DNA from: Coleofasciculus sp937127375
GTDB taxonomy: Bacteria; Cyanobacteriota; Cyanobacteriia; Cyanobacteriales; Coleofasciculaceae
Direction: 5' to 3' (one strand)
Length of the DNA stretch: 64,000 bases
Assembly: GCA_040218875.1 (NCBI GenBank)
Contig: JAVJQP010000076.1
Below, one piece after another: positions 26,901 through 35,655 of the stretch; position 1 is the stretch's first letter, and each line of letters opens with the position of its first letter. The position numbers and the translations under genes are program-made. Below the pieces are notes generated by a model. That model saw only the letters and a program-made list of their open reading frames with translations, ran no database searches and was not told the origin of the DNA.

Positions 26901-28013
26901 ATGAAATTGAATAATTCACCAAGCCTCCATATTTTAATCATGCCGGATTTTCGGTATCCAAATCCCTATCAAAGCCTTCTAGCGGCGGCATTAGAAAAGC
27001 AGGGTGTAACTGTTGATTTTTGGCGCTATCCCTATGTCAAAACCTTTCCTATATTTCGGGCGGCTGTGATTCCAGCCTGGAAAAATCCCCAAAATTCCTA
27101 TCAGGTTGTTCATCTTCATTGGATTCATGAGTATATTGAGAGTTCTTCTCAACTGAAGCAATTGTGGCGATCGCTAAAATTTATCCTGGATATTATTTGT
27201 ACTCGTTTGGCTGGTGTTAAAATTGTTTGGACGGTGCATAATGCCATGGCTCATGAGTCTAAATTTCCTCGGTTAGAACGTTGGACGAGAAGCTGGGTTG
27301 CTCAATGGGTTGATCGGCTCATTTTTCATAGCCAATCGACGTTAGACTCTGTGGCTCAACTGTATGGCTTTGCTCCGACAAAAGCGACAGCGATACCGAT
27401 TGGACATTATCGGGATGTTTATCATCCTCTGATTGATTCCATCCAAGCGAGAGCAGAATTGGGATTACCGGGAACTGGGCGAATTTACCTCCATTTTGGC
27501 TTGCTTAGACCCTATAAAGGGATAGAGAAATTAATTCAGGCATGGCAAAACTGGAATAGGGATGATAGTTTACTTGTCATTGCGGGTAAGCCTCAAGATG
27601 AAGCCTATAAAAATAAACTCAATCAACAGGTGGAAGGGATAAATACCATTCGCCTCTATCCCGAATACATCGACAATAGTAAACTCCATCTTTTTTTTAG
27701 TGCCGCCAATCTGGTGATTTTACCCTTTGATAAAATCTTAAACTCTAGTAGTTTAATTTTGGCAATGTCTTACGCCAAACCGATTATCGCGCCTCGACTC
27801 GGAGGGATTCCCGAAACGATGAAATACGCGGATACCTTGTTATATGATCCAGAGGATGAACAAGGATTAATTAAGGCACTGGAAAAAAGCAAGCATGTTA
27901 ATCTGGATGAGCTGAGCGAGTCTGTGATTAAGGTTTGCGATCAACTCGATTGGAATGGGATCGGCAAGAAAACCCTAGCCGTCTATCAAATGGCAATGAA
28001 TCTGAGACATTAA
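26901..28013 (+). CDS. GT4-like glycosyltransferase
   Basis: A 370-residue GT-B protein. The N-terminal part has HLHWIHEYIE and VWTVHNAMAHE. The C-terminal part has YLHFGLLRPYKGIEKLIQAW and LILAMSYAKPIIAPRLGGIPE, the equivalents of the donor-binding GT4 motifs, although the first conserved Glu is Ser (SSSLILAM) in the EX7E position. That substitution is seen in some exopolysaccharide GT4 enzymes and leaves the donor type open. The final VYQMAMNLRH recurs as VYQMAFDVA in a remnant at 35280-35323. Confidence 0.82.
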   Translation: MKLNNSPSLHILIMPDFRYPNPYQSLLAAALEKQGVTVDFWRYPYVKTFPIFRAAVIPAWKNPQNSYQVVHLHWIHEYIESSSQLKQLWRSLKFILDIICTRLAGVKIVWTVHNAMAHESKFPRLERWTRSWVAQWVDRLIFHSQSTLDSVAQLYGFAPTKATAIPIGHYRDVYHPLIDSIQARAELGLPGTGRIYLHFGLLRPYKGIEKLIQAWQNWNRDDSLLVIAGKPQDEAYKNKLNQQVEGINTIRLYPEYIDNSKLHLFFSAANLVILPFDKILNSSSLILAMSYAKPIIAPRLGGIPETMKYADTLLYDPEDEQGLIKALEKSKHVNLDELSESVIKVCDQLDWNGIGKKTLAVYQMAMNLRH

Positions 28014-28031
28014 ACGATTATTGATACGGCA

Positions 28032-28958
28032 ATGGTTAACTTGATTAAATCGCGACTCTTTCTAGTTGGATGTCCCCGTTCCGGCACAACCTTATTACAA
28101 ACCCTATTAGCGGCTCATCCTCAAATCGCGTCGTTTCCAGAAACTCAATTCTTTTTAGATTTAACCCAACAGCTAGAGCGTCGGTTATTTGGTCAACCGC
28201 CGCTGACGCTCCAAGACCGACTGGAAAACTTAATCAGCGATTGTCGGGTAGGATTAGGGATTGCCTCGCCAAAGTTTAGATTGCGAGTGAATAAATTTAT
28301 CGACACAATTGGTCGCTCAGAGTTTAGGAAAAGCTTCCCCTGGCGAGGTCGGTGGATGAAGCAAAAAACCCAGGCGTTTATTGAAATCTTGGATACCTTA
28401 GCCTTAGAACAGCAGAAACCCTATTGGTTAGAAAAATCCCCCCATCATTTGAGTTATATCGACATTATTGAAAAATATGTCCCCGACCCGAAATTTATTC
28501 ATCTGGTTCGCAACGGGGAGGATGTGATTGCCTCCATGTATGAAGCCATTAATACCTATGCCAATTGGGGAGAGCGCTATCGCCATAGTTTAGATGCCTG
28601 TATTCAGCAATGGATATGGTCAATTCATTTGACTCAACGACAATTACATAAACCGAATCATAAACGGGTCAGCTATGAAACGTTAGTCGCGAAACCTGAA
28701 GCCGTACTGCAAGACCTAGCCGCATTTATTGGCATCGACTATCATGAAACGATGCTGCAAGGGTATCAAACCGTGGCAAAACAGGTCGTCTTAGACAATG
28801 AATCCTGGAAAGCCCAAGTTTACAAACCGATTCACAATGCCAATTCCCGGAAATTCTACCAGGTTTTCGATCAGCCGCAACAGGATTATGTCCGGGAACG
28901 ACTCTCGGTTGTCAATTATCCTCAGTGGGTAGAAAAATCCGCAGATGGGGTAGGGTAA
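28032..28958 (+). CDS. Sulfotransferase family protein
   Basis: A 308-residue PAPS-dependent sulfotransferase. The 5'-phosphosulfate loop CPRSGTTLLQ is at residues 14-23 and the 3'-phosphate-binding block FIHLVRNGEDVIASM is near 156-170. RVSYETLVAKPEAVLQDLAAFIG is the conserved C-terminal region. It begins 18 bases after the GT4 stop, which argues that the glycan made by this locus is sulfated. It ends module 1 of the glycan locus. The sugar or lipid acceptor is not identified. Confidence 0.87.
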   Translation: MVNLIKSRLFLVGCPRSGTTLLQTLLAAHPQIASFPETQFFLDLTQQLERRLFGQPPLTLQDRLENLISDCRVGLGIASPKFRLRVNKFIDTIGRSEFRKSFPWRGRWMKQKTQAFIEILDTLALEQQKPYWLEKSPHHLSYIDIIEKYVPDPKFIHLVRNGEDVIASMYEAINTYANWGERYRHSLDACIQQWIWSIHLTQRQLHKPNHKRVSYETLVAKPEAVLQDLAAFIGIDYHETMLQGYQTVAKQVVLDNESWKAQVYKPIHNANSRKFYQVFDQPQQDYVRERLSVVNYPQWVEKSADGVG

Positions 28959-29095
28959 GAGCATCTCAATCCCCCTGTACAAAAGGCATTCAGAACAGTT
29001 ATACTGTAATCATTATTCATAGCATATCCTTTGTGCGGATAACTTCCTCACCTTTAAGTAGTAAGCCGGGGTAGTAAATTCGCCTAAACCCGACG

Positions 29096-29288
29096 CGGTA
29101 CATTGATCCGGTTTCGCAAAAAATCTTTATCAAAATTTTACTAAAATGTCTCCCGAATTCAGCTAATATTCAGTTAGAGTTAACATTAGGCAGAGTATCA
29201 TATCTATGCCAAAATATATACGAAACGTTCGGATTTGCGATGCGATCGCCATCAGCGCATCAGCACTAACGACTAACAAGTAAACCGA
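29096..29288. repeat. Segment duplicated from 21317-21505 (copy B)
   Basis: It begins CGGTACATTGATCCGGTTTCGC, matching the end of clpB plus downstream DNA, though no clpB is here. It continues with TCTCCCGAATTC, ATATTCAGTTAG, GAAACGTTCGGATTTGCGATGCG and ACTAACAAGTAAACCGA in the same order as copy A. The surrounding gap 28959-29464 otherwise holds only the GT2 remnant. Confidence 0.8.
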
Positions 29289-29387
29289 ATTTGGCTGACT
29301 TGGACGCCAGGAAATAAATGTCCGGCTGAAAGCTCAAGTTAGCTAAAACTTACTAGATTAAAGGCTTTGAAACCGTTAAAACGGTAC

Positions 29388-29440
29388 CTGTACCGCAATG
29401 GCTATTTCAGTAGCCCCAACCCAATCATCACCCTGAACGT
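29388..29440 (+). pseudogene. 3' remnant of an HpsE-like GT2 gene
   Basis: Seventeen codons (LYRNGYFSSPNPIITLN) match the last residues of the enzyme at 21563-22546 (LYKNGYFSRPNQIITLK). The rest of that gene is missing between copy B of the clpB-tail segment and this remnant. A deletion after segmental duplication explains it. Confidence 0.75.
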
Positions 29441-29464
29441 TATGTCACGGGAGACACCAGAACA

Positions 29465-30415
29465 ATGTCTATAGACTTCACGGTAGCTATTCCGACTTAT
29501 AATGGTGCCAGCCGTTTGCCGAAGTTGCTGGATAAACTGCGACAGCAAGCGGGTTTAGACCAGATTTCCTGGGAAATTATTGTTGTTGATAATAATAGTA
29601 CCGATAATACCGCTCAAGTGGTGCAGGAGTATCAAGGGAATTGGTTACCCAGTGTTCCTTTAACCTATATCCTCGAACCGGAACAGGGTGCCGCTTTTGC
29701 CAGATTACGGGCGGTACAAGAGGCACAGGGGGAACTCATTGGATTTTTAGATGATGATAACATACCCAATCCCGATTGGATAGCCCAAGCCTATTCATTT
29801 GCCCAGGAACATCCCCGAGTCGGTGCGTTTAGTGGGCAAATTCATGGGGAGTTTGAAGTTGAACCGCCGGAAAACTTTCAACGCATCCAAGCCTTTTTAG
29901 CGATTCGCGAACATGGTTCTACGCCCCATCAATTTGAACCGCAAAATTTGAGATTACCGCCAGCGGCTTCATTAGTGGTGCGGAAAAAAGCCTGGTGTGA
30001 AACGGTGCCGCCGCGTCCCACATTAACAGGTAAATTACCGGGAGTGATGATACAGGGGGATGATTATGAACCCTTACTGTACATGTATAAAGCTGGGTGG
30101 GAAATTTGGTATCATCCCGATTTGCATACCTATCATCAAATACCGCGCTGGCGATTAGAACGGGATTATTTACTGTCTATTTCACGGGGGTGTGGGTTAG
30201 CGACATGTCAACTGCGAATGATTAATGCCACTCCTTGGCAAAAACCTGTGATTTTTATCCGAACGCTGCTTGGTAACTTGCGTCGCCTGATCAGCTACAT
30301 TATTAAATATCGATGGCAGGTAAAACGGGATCTGATCAAGGCTTGTGAGCTTGAATTTTTCTGGGGGGGCTTTCTCAGTCCTTTTTATTTATGGAGAAAA
30401 AATATATCTAATTAA
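29465..30415 (+). CDS. GT2 glycosyltransferase, HpsE-like (paralogue of 22746)
   Basis: A 316-residue GT2 enzyme with the same motifs as the gene at 22746 (FTVAIPTYNGASRLPKLL, DNNSTDNT, GFLDDDNIPNPDW, MIQGDDYEPLLYMYKAGW). Its DNA upstream of the ATG (AGAACAATGTCT) is also shared with that gene. Divergence is concentrated at the C-terminus. The next GT2 gene follows after 12 bases. Its position downstream of copied intergenic DNA shows it arose by segmental duplication. Confidence 0.88.
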   Translation: MSIDFTVAIPTYNGASRLPKLLDKLRQQAGLDQISWEIIVVDNNSTDNTAQVVQEYQGNWLPSVPLTYILEPEQGAAFARLRAVQEAQGELIGFLDDDNIPNPDWIAQAYSFAQEHPRVGAFSGQIHGEFEVEPPENFQRIQAFLAIREHGSTPHQFEPQNLRLPPAASLVVRKKAWCETVPPRPTLTGKLPGVMIQGDDYEPLLYMYKAGWEIWYHPDLHTYHQIPRWRLERDYLLSISRGCGLATCQLRMINATPWQKPVIFIRTLLGNLRRLISYIIKYRWQVKRDLIKACELEFFWGGFLSPFYLWRKNISN

Positions 30416-30427
30416 TTGAAGTGAATT

Positions 30428-31420
30428 ATGCCAGTAATTTCTGTAATTATTCCCGTTTACAATGCTGAAGTAACCATTCGCGAAACAATTCAATCGGTTT
30501 TAGAGCAAACCTTTTCAGATTTTGAACTCATTGTCATCAATGATGGGTCTCAAGATTCAACCTTAGAAATTGTTTCTAATATCCCTGATCCTCGAATTAA
30601 GGTATTCTCTTATCCCAATGCAGGTCCCCAAAAAAGCCGCAATCGGGGAATTGAAAAAGCTACCGGTGACTATTTGGCATTTCTCGACGCCGATGATCTG
30701 TGGACAGCCGATAAGCTAGATGCCCAATTGCAAGCACTACAGTCGCATCCTGAAGTAGCCGTGGCGTATAGTTGGACAAATTGGGTCGATGAAAAGGGTC
30801 AATTTTGGCGTCGAGGAACTTATATTAGTGCCAGTGGTGATGTGCAAGCCAAGCTATTGTTGATTGATTTTATTGGCAGTGGTTCTAATCCATTGATCCG
30901 CCGGCAAGCCCTGGAAAAAGTGGGTAATTTTGACGAATCCCTAGTGGGCGGTCAGGATTGGGATATGTGGCTACGATTGGCAGCCTGCTATCCGTTTATT
31001 GTGGTGCCAAAACCGCAAGTTTTATATCGGAAATCCCTGTTCTCGAATTCCTGGTCGAATAACGTTGAACGCCAAGAAAAAGGGTTTAAAAACGTGATAG
31101 CTAAAGCCCTAGATCAGGCTCCTGAATCGATAAAATCTCTGAGGAGGGATATTATTTCTAACCGTTATAAATGTTTGGTTGTCGATGCTTTAGAACGACC
31201 ATCTAGTCGTCAACGGGGATTAACAGCAGCTCGATTTATCTGGATAGCACTCAGTAATGATCCGTCTCTTCTCCAAGCACGAGTACTGGTGAAAGTGATG
31301 TTGAGAATGACCATTGTGACTCTCTTACCTCCCCAGCAAGCACAAGCATTGCTTACCAAGTTGGGCAAGTTGGCTGAGGTTCATGCTTTATACGGATACC
31401 TGCGTTCAGACCCGTCCTGA
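30428..31420 (+). CDS. GT2 glycosyltransferase
   Basis: A 330-residue enzyme: ISVIIPVYNAEVTIRETIQS, INDGSQDST, FLDADDLWTADKLDAQ and GGQDWDMWLRLAACYPF. It has the C-terminal extension of the four-member family, with the block RYKCLVVDALERPSSRQRG. By eye it is closest to the gene at 24879 (both have IPDPRIKVFSYPNAGP-type text), so it may be the module 2 counterpart of that gene. Confidence 0.87.
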   Translation: MPVISVIIPVYNAEVTIRETIQSVLEQTFSDFELIVINDGSQDSTLEIVSNIPDPRIKVFSYPNAGPQKSRNRGIEKATGDYLAFLDADDLWTADKLDAQLQALQSHPEVAVAYSWTNWVDEKGQFWRRGTYISASGDVQAKLLLIDFIGSGSNPLIRRQALEKVGNFDESLVGGQDWDMWLRLAACYPFIVVPKPQVLYRKSLFSNSWSNNVERQEKGFKNVIAKALDQAPESIKSLRRDIISNRYKCLVVDALERPSSRQRGLTAARFIWIALSNDPSLLQARVLVKVMLRMTIVTLLPPQQAQALLTKLGKLAEVHALYGYLRSDPS

Positions 31421-31455
31421 CTGTCCCTAAAATTGACACAAGGAGCAACATAACT

Positions 31456-32397
31456 ATGCCATTGGTATCAATAATTATTCCAGTTTTTAATGGTGAAAAA
31501 ACAATTAAACAAACCATTGAATCGGTATTGCAGCAAACCGTTGCTGATTTTGAACTGATGGTGATTAATGATGGGTCTACCGATAACACCTTATCCGTCA
31601 TTTCCCAGATTAATGACTCCCGTTTAAACGTGTTTTCTTATGCCAATGCTGGTTTAGCCGCCAGTCGGAATCGGGGGATTTCCCAAGCCACCGGAAAGTA
31701 TATCTCCTTCATTGATGCCGATGACCTGTGGAGAGCGGATAAACTAGAAGCCCAAATCAAAGCGTTAGAAGCGAATCCGCAAGCGGGTGTGGCTTATAGT
31801 TGGACGGATTGGATTGATGAATCGGGTCAATTTTTACGTCCAGGGGGTCACATTATTGCTAATGGTAATGTTTACAATAAATTGCTTTTGCGAGACTTCG
31901 TAGAAGGGGGGTCTAATGTGTTAGTCTTAGCCAAGGCATTTGCTGAAGTCGGGGGCTTTGATGAGTCACTCAATGCGGTAGAAGATTGGGAGATGTGGTT
32001 GCGTCTAGCGGCTCCCTATGAATTTGTTTGTGTCCCTTCTGCCCAAATTTTATATCGTATTTCTCCTCACTCCATGTCTACAGATGTTTGGAAAATGGAG
32101 GCGGCTAGCTTACGGGTGATTGAACGAGCCTTGGCTCAGGCACCTGAACCCTTAGATTATCTTAAACGGCAGGTTCTGGCAGAACGTTACAAGTATTTTA
32201 CCTTTAAAGCGATTGAAGGTCGTTTAGAACGGCGACGTGGATTAACAGCTATGCGCTTTTTTGGACAAGTGATAATTCATGATCCGATTTGGTTGCTTAG
32301 ACCCAAGATAATCAGTATTGTTCTGTTGAAAATTGCTTTAGCGACGATATTCCCGTCTCAACCGACGTATGCTTTACTCAAAAACGTGAAACGGTGA
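31456..32397 (+). CDS. GT2 glycosyltransferase
   Basis: A 313-residue enzyme with VSIIIPVFNGEKTIKQTIES, INDGSTDNT, FIDADDLWRADKLE and VEDWEMWLRLAAPYEF, plus the shared extension (YKYFTFKAIEGRLERRRG). An AGGAGC ribosome-binding site lies eight bases before the ATG, the clearest one in the locus. It is the last plus-strand GT2 before the inverted GT4 gene. Confidence 0.87.
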   Translation: MPLVSIIIPVFNGEKTIKQTIESVLQQTVADFELMVINDGSTDNTLSVISQINDSRLNVFSYANAGLAASRNRGISQATGKYISFIDADDLWRADKLEAQIKALEANPQAGVAYSWTDWIDESGQFLRPGGHIIANGNVYNKLLLRDFVEGGSNVLVLAKAFAEVGGFDESLNAVEDWEMWLRLAAPYEFVCVPSAQILYRISPHSMSTDVWKMEAASLRVIERALAQAPEPLDYLKRQVLAERYKYFTFKAIEGRLERRRGLTAMRFFGQVIIHDPIWLLRPKIISIVLLKIALATIFPSQPTYALLKNVKR

Positions 32398-32437
32398 TGG
32401 TTGATGGTTCATTGTCTGCCCTTGATCCCCATCACCC

Positions 32438-33598
32438 TCACCTCTCCTGCAAAATCTGATCGTAAATTCCTTCTAACTTCGTGGTATTATGCTTTAAGTT
32501 AAATTTTTGCTCTACCTGTTGGCGTCCCGCGATCGCAATCTGTTTTCGGAGTGGTTCGTTGTTGGCTAAGGTCAGGATATTCTCAGCTAGGGCTTGCCAG
32601 TCTTTTTCGGCAGCCAAGAAACCGGTTTCGCCGTGGATAATCGCCTCCGGAATTCCGGCGTGAATGGAACTGACGACGGGTACCGCCATGGCTTGGGCTT
32701 CGAGTAGGGTTATGGGTAGCCCCTCACAATTGTGGCGACTGTCGGTAACGCTGGGGATACAAAGTAACATCGCTTGATTCAGCCAATCCCGAACCCTATC
32801 CGAGGGTTGCGCCCCTAAAAAGCGATAGCGTTTCAGGGAATGGGCAGCTTGTTGTTCTAGGGTTGAGCGTAGTCCACCATCACCAATAACCACCAGTTCG
32901 ATATCCGGTCGTACTGATTGTACCTGAGCCATTGCCTGAATTAAGTACTGACACCCCTTTTTTTCCACCAGTCGCCCGACGAATAGCACCACAGGCTGAC
33001 GTGACGGGTTGGGCTGAGGGGCAAACTTATCCACATCAATGCCAATGTAGTGAACAATTATCTTGTCCGGGGGACAGCCTTTTTCAATTAGTTTCGTGCG
33101 AATAAATTCAGACACGGCGATACAACAGTGGGCTTTTTTGAATAAATGCCGTCGCCGCCAGAAATACACACGGGTTAAGGGATGGGGACCAAACATGTCA
33201 CTGAGATCATCGCCGCTGTCCTGATTAACTGTGATATCGTAGCCATGGAAGGTGACAATTAAGGGAACTTTCAGCCGTTGCCTCATGGGTAATGCCCAAA
33301 CGCCATCGGGTCCAAAATGGGCATGAATCAGGCGGGGTGAGAGTTGTCTCAGGCGACGAAACCAGTCCGGATAGCCTAAGCCAGTGATCAGAAATAAGAG
33401 TTTGCGTCTTAGGGTGAGTTTCGCCATCTCGCTGAGCACGAGGGTTCTCTGGGCAGGTAGGGGATAGTTTCTGCCGCGACACCGGGATGTTCCGACGTAG
33501 AATCCGGTGTAGGATTCATAGTTTTCCACTTGCGCGGGAATAAATGTTTCCGAGTAGGGTAGGAGCGTATCTCGGTAGATAATAATGTTATTTTCCAT
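32438..33598 (-). CDS. GT4 glycosyltransferase
   Basis: A 386-residue GT-B enzyme on the opposite strand to the rest of the locus. The N-terminal part has YRDTLLPYSETFIPAQVE and LIHAHFGPDGVWALP. The C-terminal donor domain has VVLFVGRLVEKKGCQYLIQAM and the EX7E motif in CEGLPITLLEAQAMAVPVVS, with both glutamates present. The frame is open from an ATG at 33628, but those ten extra residues translate a CCCCCATCT repeat, so I chose the ATG at 33598. The inversion relative to its neighbours implies a separate promoter or a local rearrangement. Confidence 0.87.
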   Translation of the reverse strand: MENNIIIYRDTLLPYSETFIPAQVENYESYTGFYVGTSRCRGRNYPLPAQRTLVLSEMAKLTLRRKLLFLITGLGYPDWFRRLRQLSPRLIHAHFGPDGVWALPMRQRLKVPLIVTFHGYDITVNQDSGDDLSDMFGPHPLTRVYFWRRRHLFKKAHCCIAVSEFIRTKLIEKGCPPDKIIVHYIGIDVDKFAPQPNPSRQPVVLFVGRLVEKKGCQYLIQAMAQVQSVRPDIELVVIGDGGLRSTLEQQAAHSLKRYRFLGAQPSDRVRDWLNQAMLLCIPSVTDSRHNCEGLPITLLEAQAMAVPVVSSIHAGIPEAIIHGETGFLAAEKDWQALAENILTLANNEPLRKQIAIAGRQQVEQKFNLKHNTTKLEGIYDQILQER

Positions 33599-33780
33599 AG
33601 GGGTAGATGGGGGAGATGGAGTTAACACCTATTTAATTAAGCAGTCTCAACCCCGTGGCAATCATCAGGTGAATTGGTTAGAATTTTTGGGCAAGGATAA
33701 GCTGCAAATGATTGAAACGATTTGTGGAACTCGGATGCAGTCCTTCGGTTATCACCTATCCCCATCGCCCATCACGTTTG

Positions 33781-34689
33781 ATGTCAAAAGCGATAAAGTT
33801 CCTCATTTTCCAGGTTTTACAGCCGCGTTTGTCTAGACCTGTCTTTATTGTATCGGCACCTCGGTCAGGGTCGAGTTATTTGTATGAAATCACTCGACGC
33901 CTACCAGAGGTTTGGTCCTTTGATAAAGAGAATGATCCGTTATGGTTTCAGTTTTTTCCCTATCAGCGGTTATCTGTGCCTACTGATTATATTTTGCCAG
34001 CCGAATGTACCCCGGACATGATTAAGGCGTTTCGGCGGGAACTGCTAATCGAAAACCTACGCCATCGCCGCCTCTCTCGCTGGCGAGATGGCTTTAATTA
34101 TGGCTTACTCAGGAAACCCGTGCGCTATTTGGAGAAAACCGTTGCCAATTGCTTTCATTTAGAGGCGCTGCGGCTTATGTTTCCGGATGCTTTGTTAGTT
34201 CATCTGGTTCGCGATGGTAGAGCCTGTGTTTCTTCGATGATGGAGGGTTGGCATTCGGGGGTTTTCTGGAAGCGCCCGTTACCGTTTCCCGAAGGTGCGA
34301 CGATTTCCCATTGGTGTTATCCGATTCCACCCGGTTGGCAAACGGTGGTTCACCAGTCATTAGCCGAGATTTGTGCCTGGAGTTGGGTGGAGCATAATCG
34401 TTATCTGCTGGAGTGGGAACAGGCGAATCCCGATTGGCAGAAACGGTTGATGCGAGTTTCTTATGAAGAGCTTTTAGCTGATCCCCAGGCGGTATTGGAG
34501 CAGTTTTGTCAGTTCACTGGATGGGAAATGTCCCCGGAGAGTCTTCAGTATATTCAGGAGGGGCGTCTCAGTTGGACTACGGTTTCCCAGCCGAAAGCGG
34601 ATAAGTGGAAACAGAAGAATGGTCAGGCGATTAACCAGGTGATGCCTATTATTGCACCGATGATGCGGGAGTTGGGGTATGGGGTTTAG
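33781..34689 (+). CDS. Sulfotransferase family protein
   Basis: A 302-residue PAPS-dependent sulfotransferase: 5'-phosphosulfate loop SAPRSGSSYLYE (25-36) and 3'-phosphate block LVHLVRDGRACVSSMMEGW near 140. RVSYEELLADPQAVLEQFCQFTG matches the conserved end. The frame is open from a TTG at 33712, but the ATG at 33781 places the loop at the usual distance from the N-terminus. It closes module 2 just as 28032 closes module 1. The two sulfotransferases are only distantly alike, so they may act on different positions of the glycan. Confidence 0.85.
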   Translation: MSKAIKFLIFQVLQPRLSRPVFIVSAPRSGSSYLYEITRRLPEVWSFDKENDPLWFQFFPYQRLSVPTDYILPAECTPDMIKAFRRELLIENLRHRRLSRWRDGFNYGLLRKPVRYLEKTVANCFHLEALRLMFPDALLVHLVRDGRACVSSMMEGWHSGVFWKRPLPFPEGATISHWCYPIPPGWQTVVHQSLAEICAWSWVEHNRYLLEWEQANPDWQKRLMRVSYEELLADPQAVLEQFCQFTGWEMSPESLQYIQEGRLSWTTVSQPKADKWKQKNGQAINQVMPIIAPMMRELGYGV

Positions 34690-35275
34690 CGCCGTTCGTA
34701 GCGCTTACTTCGCTTCCCTCTACTTTGGCAAATCTTGCCATCGTCGTCTCAACTCCAATATTTAGGGTTGGAGGAAAGTGCCATCCCTTCTGTGTTATCT
34801 GTGTTTTTGTCAATACTTAGTCATGATTTTTATCGTAAGTTTAACAAAATACATGCGTCCAAGGGGACATTGGGCGTGAGCCGAAAACCATAAATTATAC
34901 AAAGTTCTACTAAGATTCAAGGGGTTTAGCTGTGTCAGAATTATTGAGACCCACAAAGCACCCACCATAAATACTATACCTGAAAATCGCACACTCATCT
35001 CACAATGGCTGTAACCCCTTAAAATTCGTAGATTCTTCTGGAAAAGAGGTAAAAAACGAGCAAGTATGACGTTTTGTTGAGACCTGTACCTGATTGGAAA
35101 ATTTAAACCCCGGAAGGGGAAAGAATGGTTTAAGTTATCAGGACTTGACAACTTTCACCGAAACGGTCAGTAGTAGGGGTATGTCGTGAATCGTTGTTAT
35201 CACACCTGAGTGCGATCGCCCAGGGATAATCAGCTCTGATTAGTCCAAACAGAAAGGAAAAAAAGAAAGAATTGG
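34690..35275. other. Intergenic region, nothing assigned
   Basis: No ORF with a recognisable family lies here. A 113-codon minus-strand frame (34810-35151) has a possible single membrane segment but no ribosome-binding site or protein-like codon pattern I trust. A CCCCGGAAGGGG palindrome lies at 35109-35120. An HIP1 core (GCGATCGC) is at 35212. Confidence 0.35.
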
Positions 35276-35323
35276 TTAAAAGAAGATTTAACTGTCTATC
35301 AAATGGCGTTTGATGTGGCATAA
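35276..35323 (+). pseudogene. Possible 3' remnant of a GT4-like gene
   Basis: The frame WLKEDLTVYQMAFDVA-stop resembles the end of the product of 26901-28013 (KTLAVYQMAMNLRH-stop). The DNA words GTCTATCAAATGGC are shared. Only about 15 codons remain and stops lie directly upstream, so this is a weak but plausible fossil of a third glycosyltransferase module. Confidence 0.35.
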
Positions 35324-35449
35324 AAATAGAATAATTCCCATCATTGGGTTATTACTCCCCACCACCAAGCAAAGTCGTGTCCGGATAACAAATTGCATCT
35401 CTTCCCTGCTCCTCTTGCAAGAAGGCAGAAATAACGGAACAGCTAATAT

Positions 35450-35551
35450 CTCCCCCAGCTTCCCCCGCTTCCCCCGCTCCCCCAGCTCCCCCAGCTTCCC
35501 CCGCTCCCCATCTCCCCCGCTCCTCCGCTCCCATCTCCCCCATCTCCCCCA
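35450..35551. repeat. CCCCCAGCT/CCCCCGCTT minisatellite upstream of htpG
   Basis: About eleven 9-base units rich in C on the plus strand, ending in CCCCCATCT units. It is the reverse complement of the GGGGGAGC/GGGGGAGAT families at 52483 and 16238. It lies about 100 bases before the htpG start, in the likely promoter region. Confidence 0.92.
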
Positions 35552-35655
35552 AGTGCGGAGATCCGTATTCTCGAACGGGGGCTATCTGTTCCCCCAAAAT
35601 TCGGGCGATCGCACACAATCGTACTGAATACCCGAACCATTACAGAGTGTCACCT

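Noticed and set aside
35079..35125. GATTGGAAAATTTAAACCCC with CCGGAAGGGG, reminiscent of a cyanobacterial CRISPR repeat
   Set aside because: It occurs once, with no repeat-spacer pattern around it.
34810..35151. 113-codon minus-strand ORF
   Set aside because: No ribosome-binding site, no family resemblance and unremarkable codon use; I could not support it as a gene.
35310..35640. Ser/Pro-rich and Gly-rich ORFs before htpG
   Set aside because: Produced by the C-rich repeat array; no ribosome-binding site and no conserved motif.
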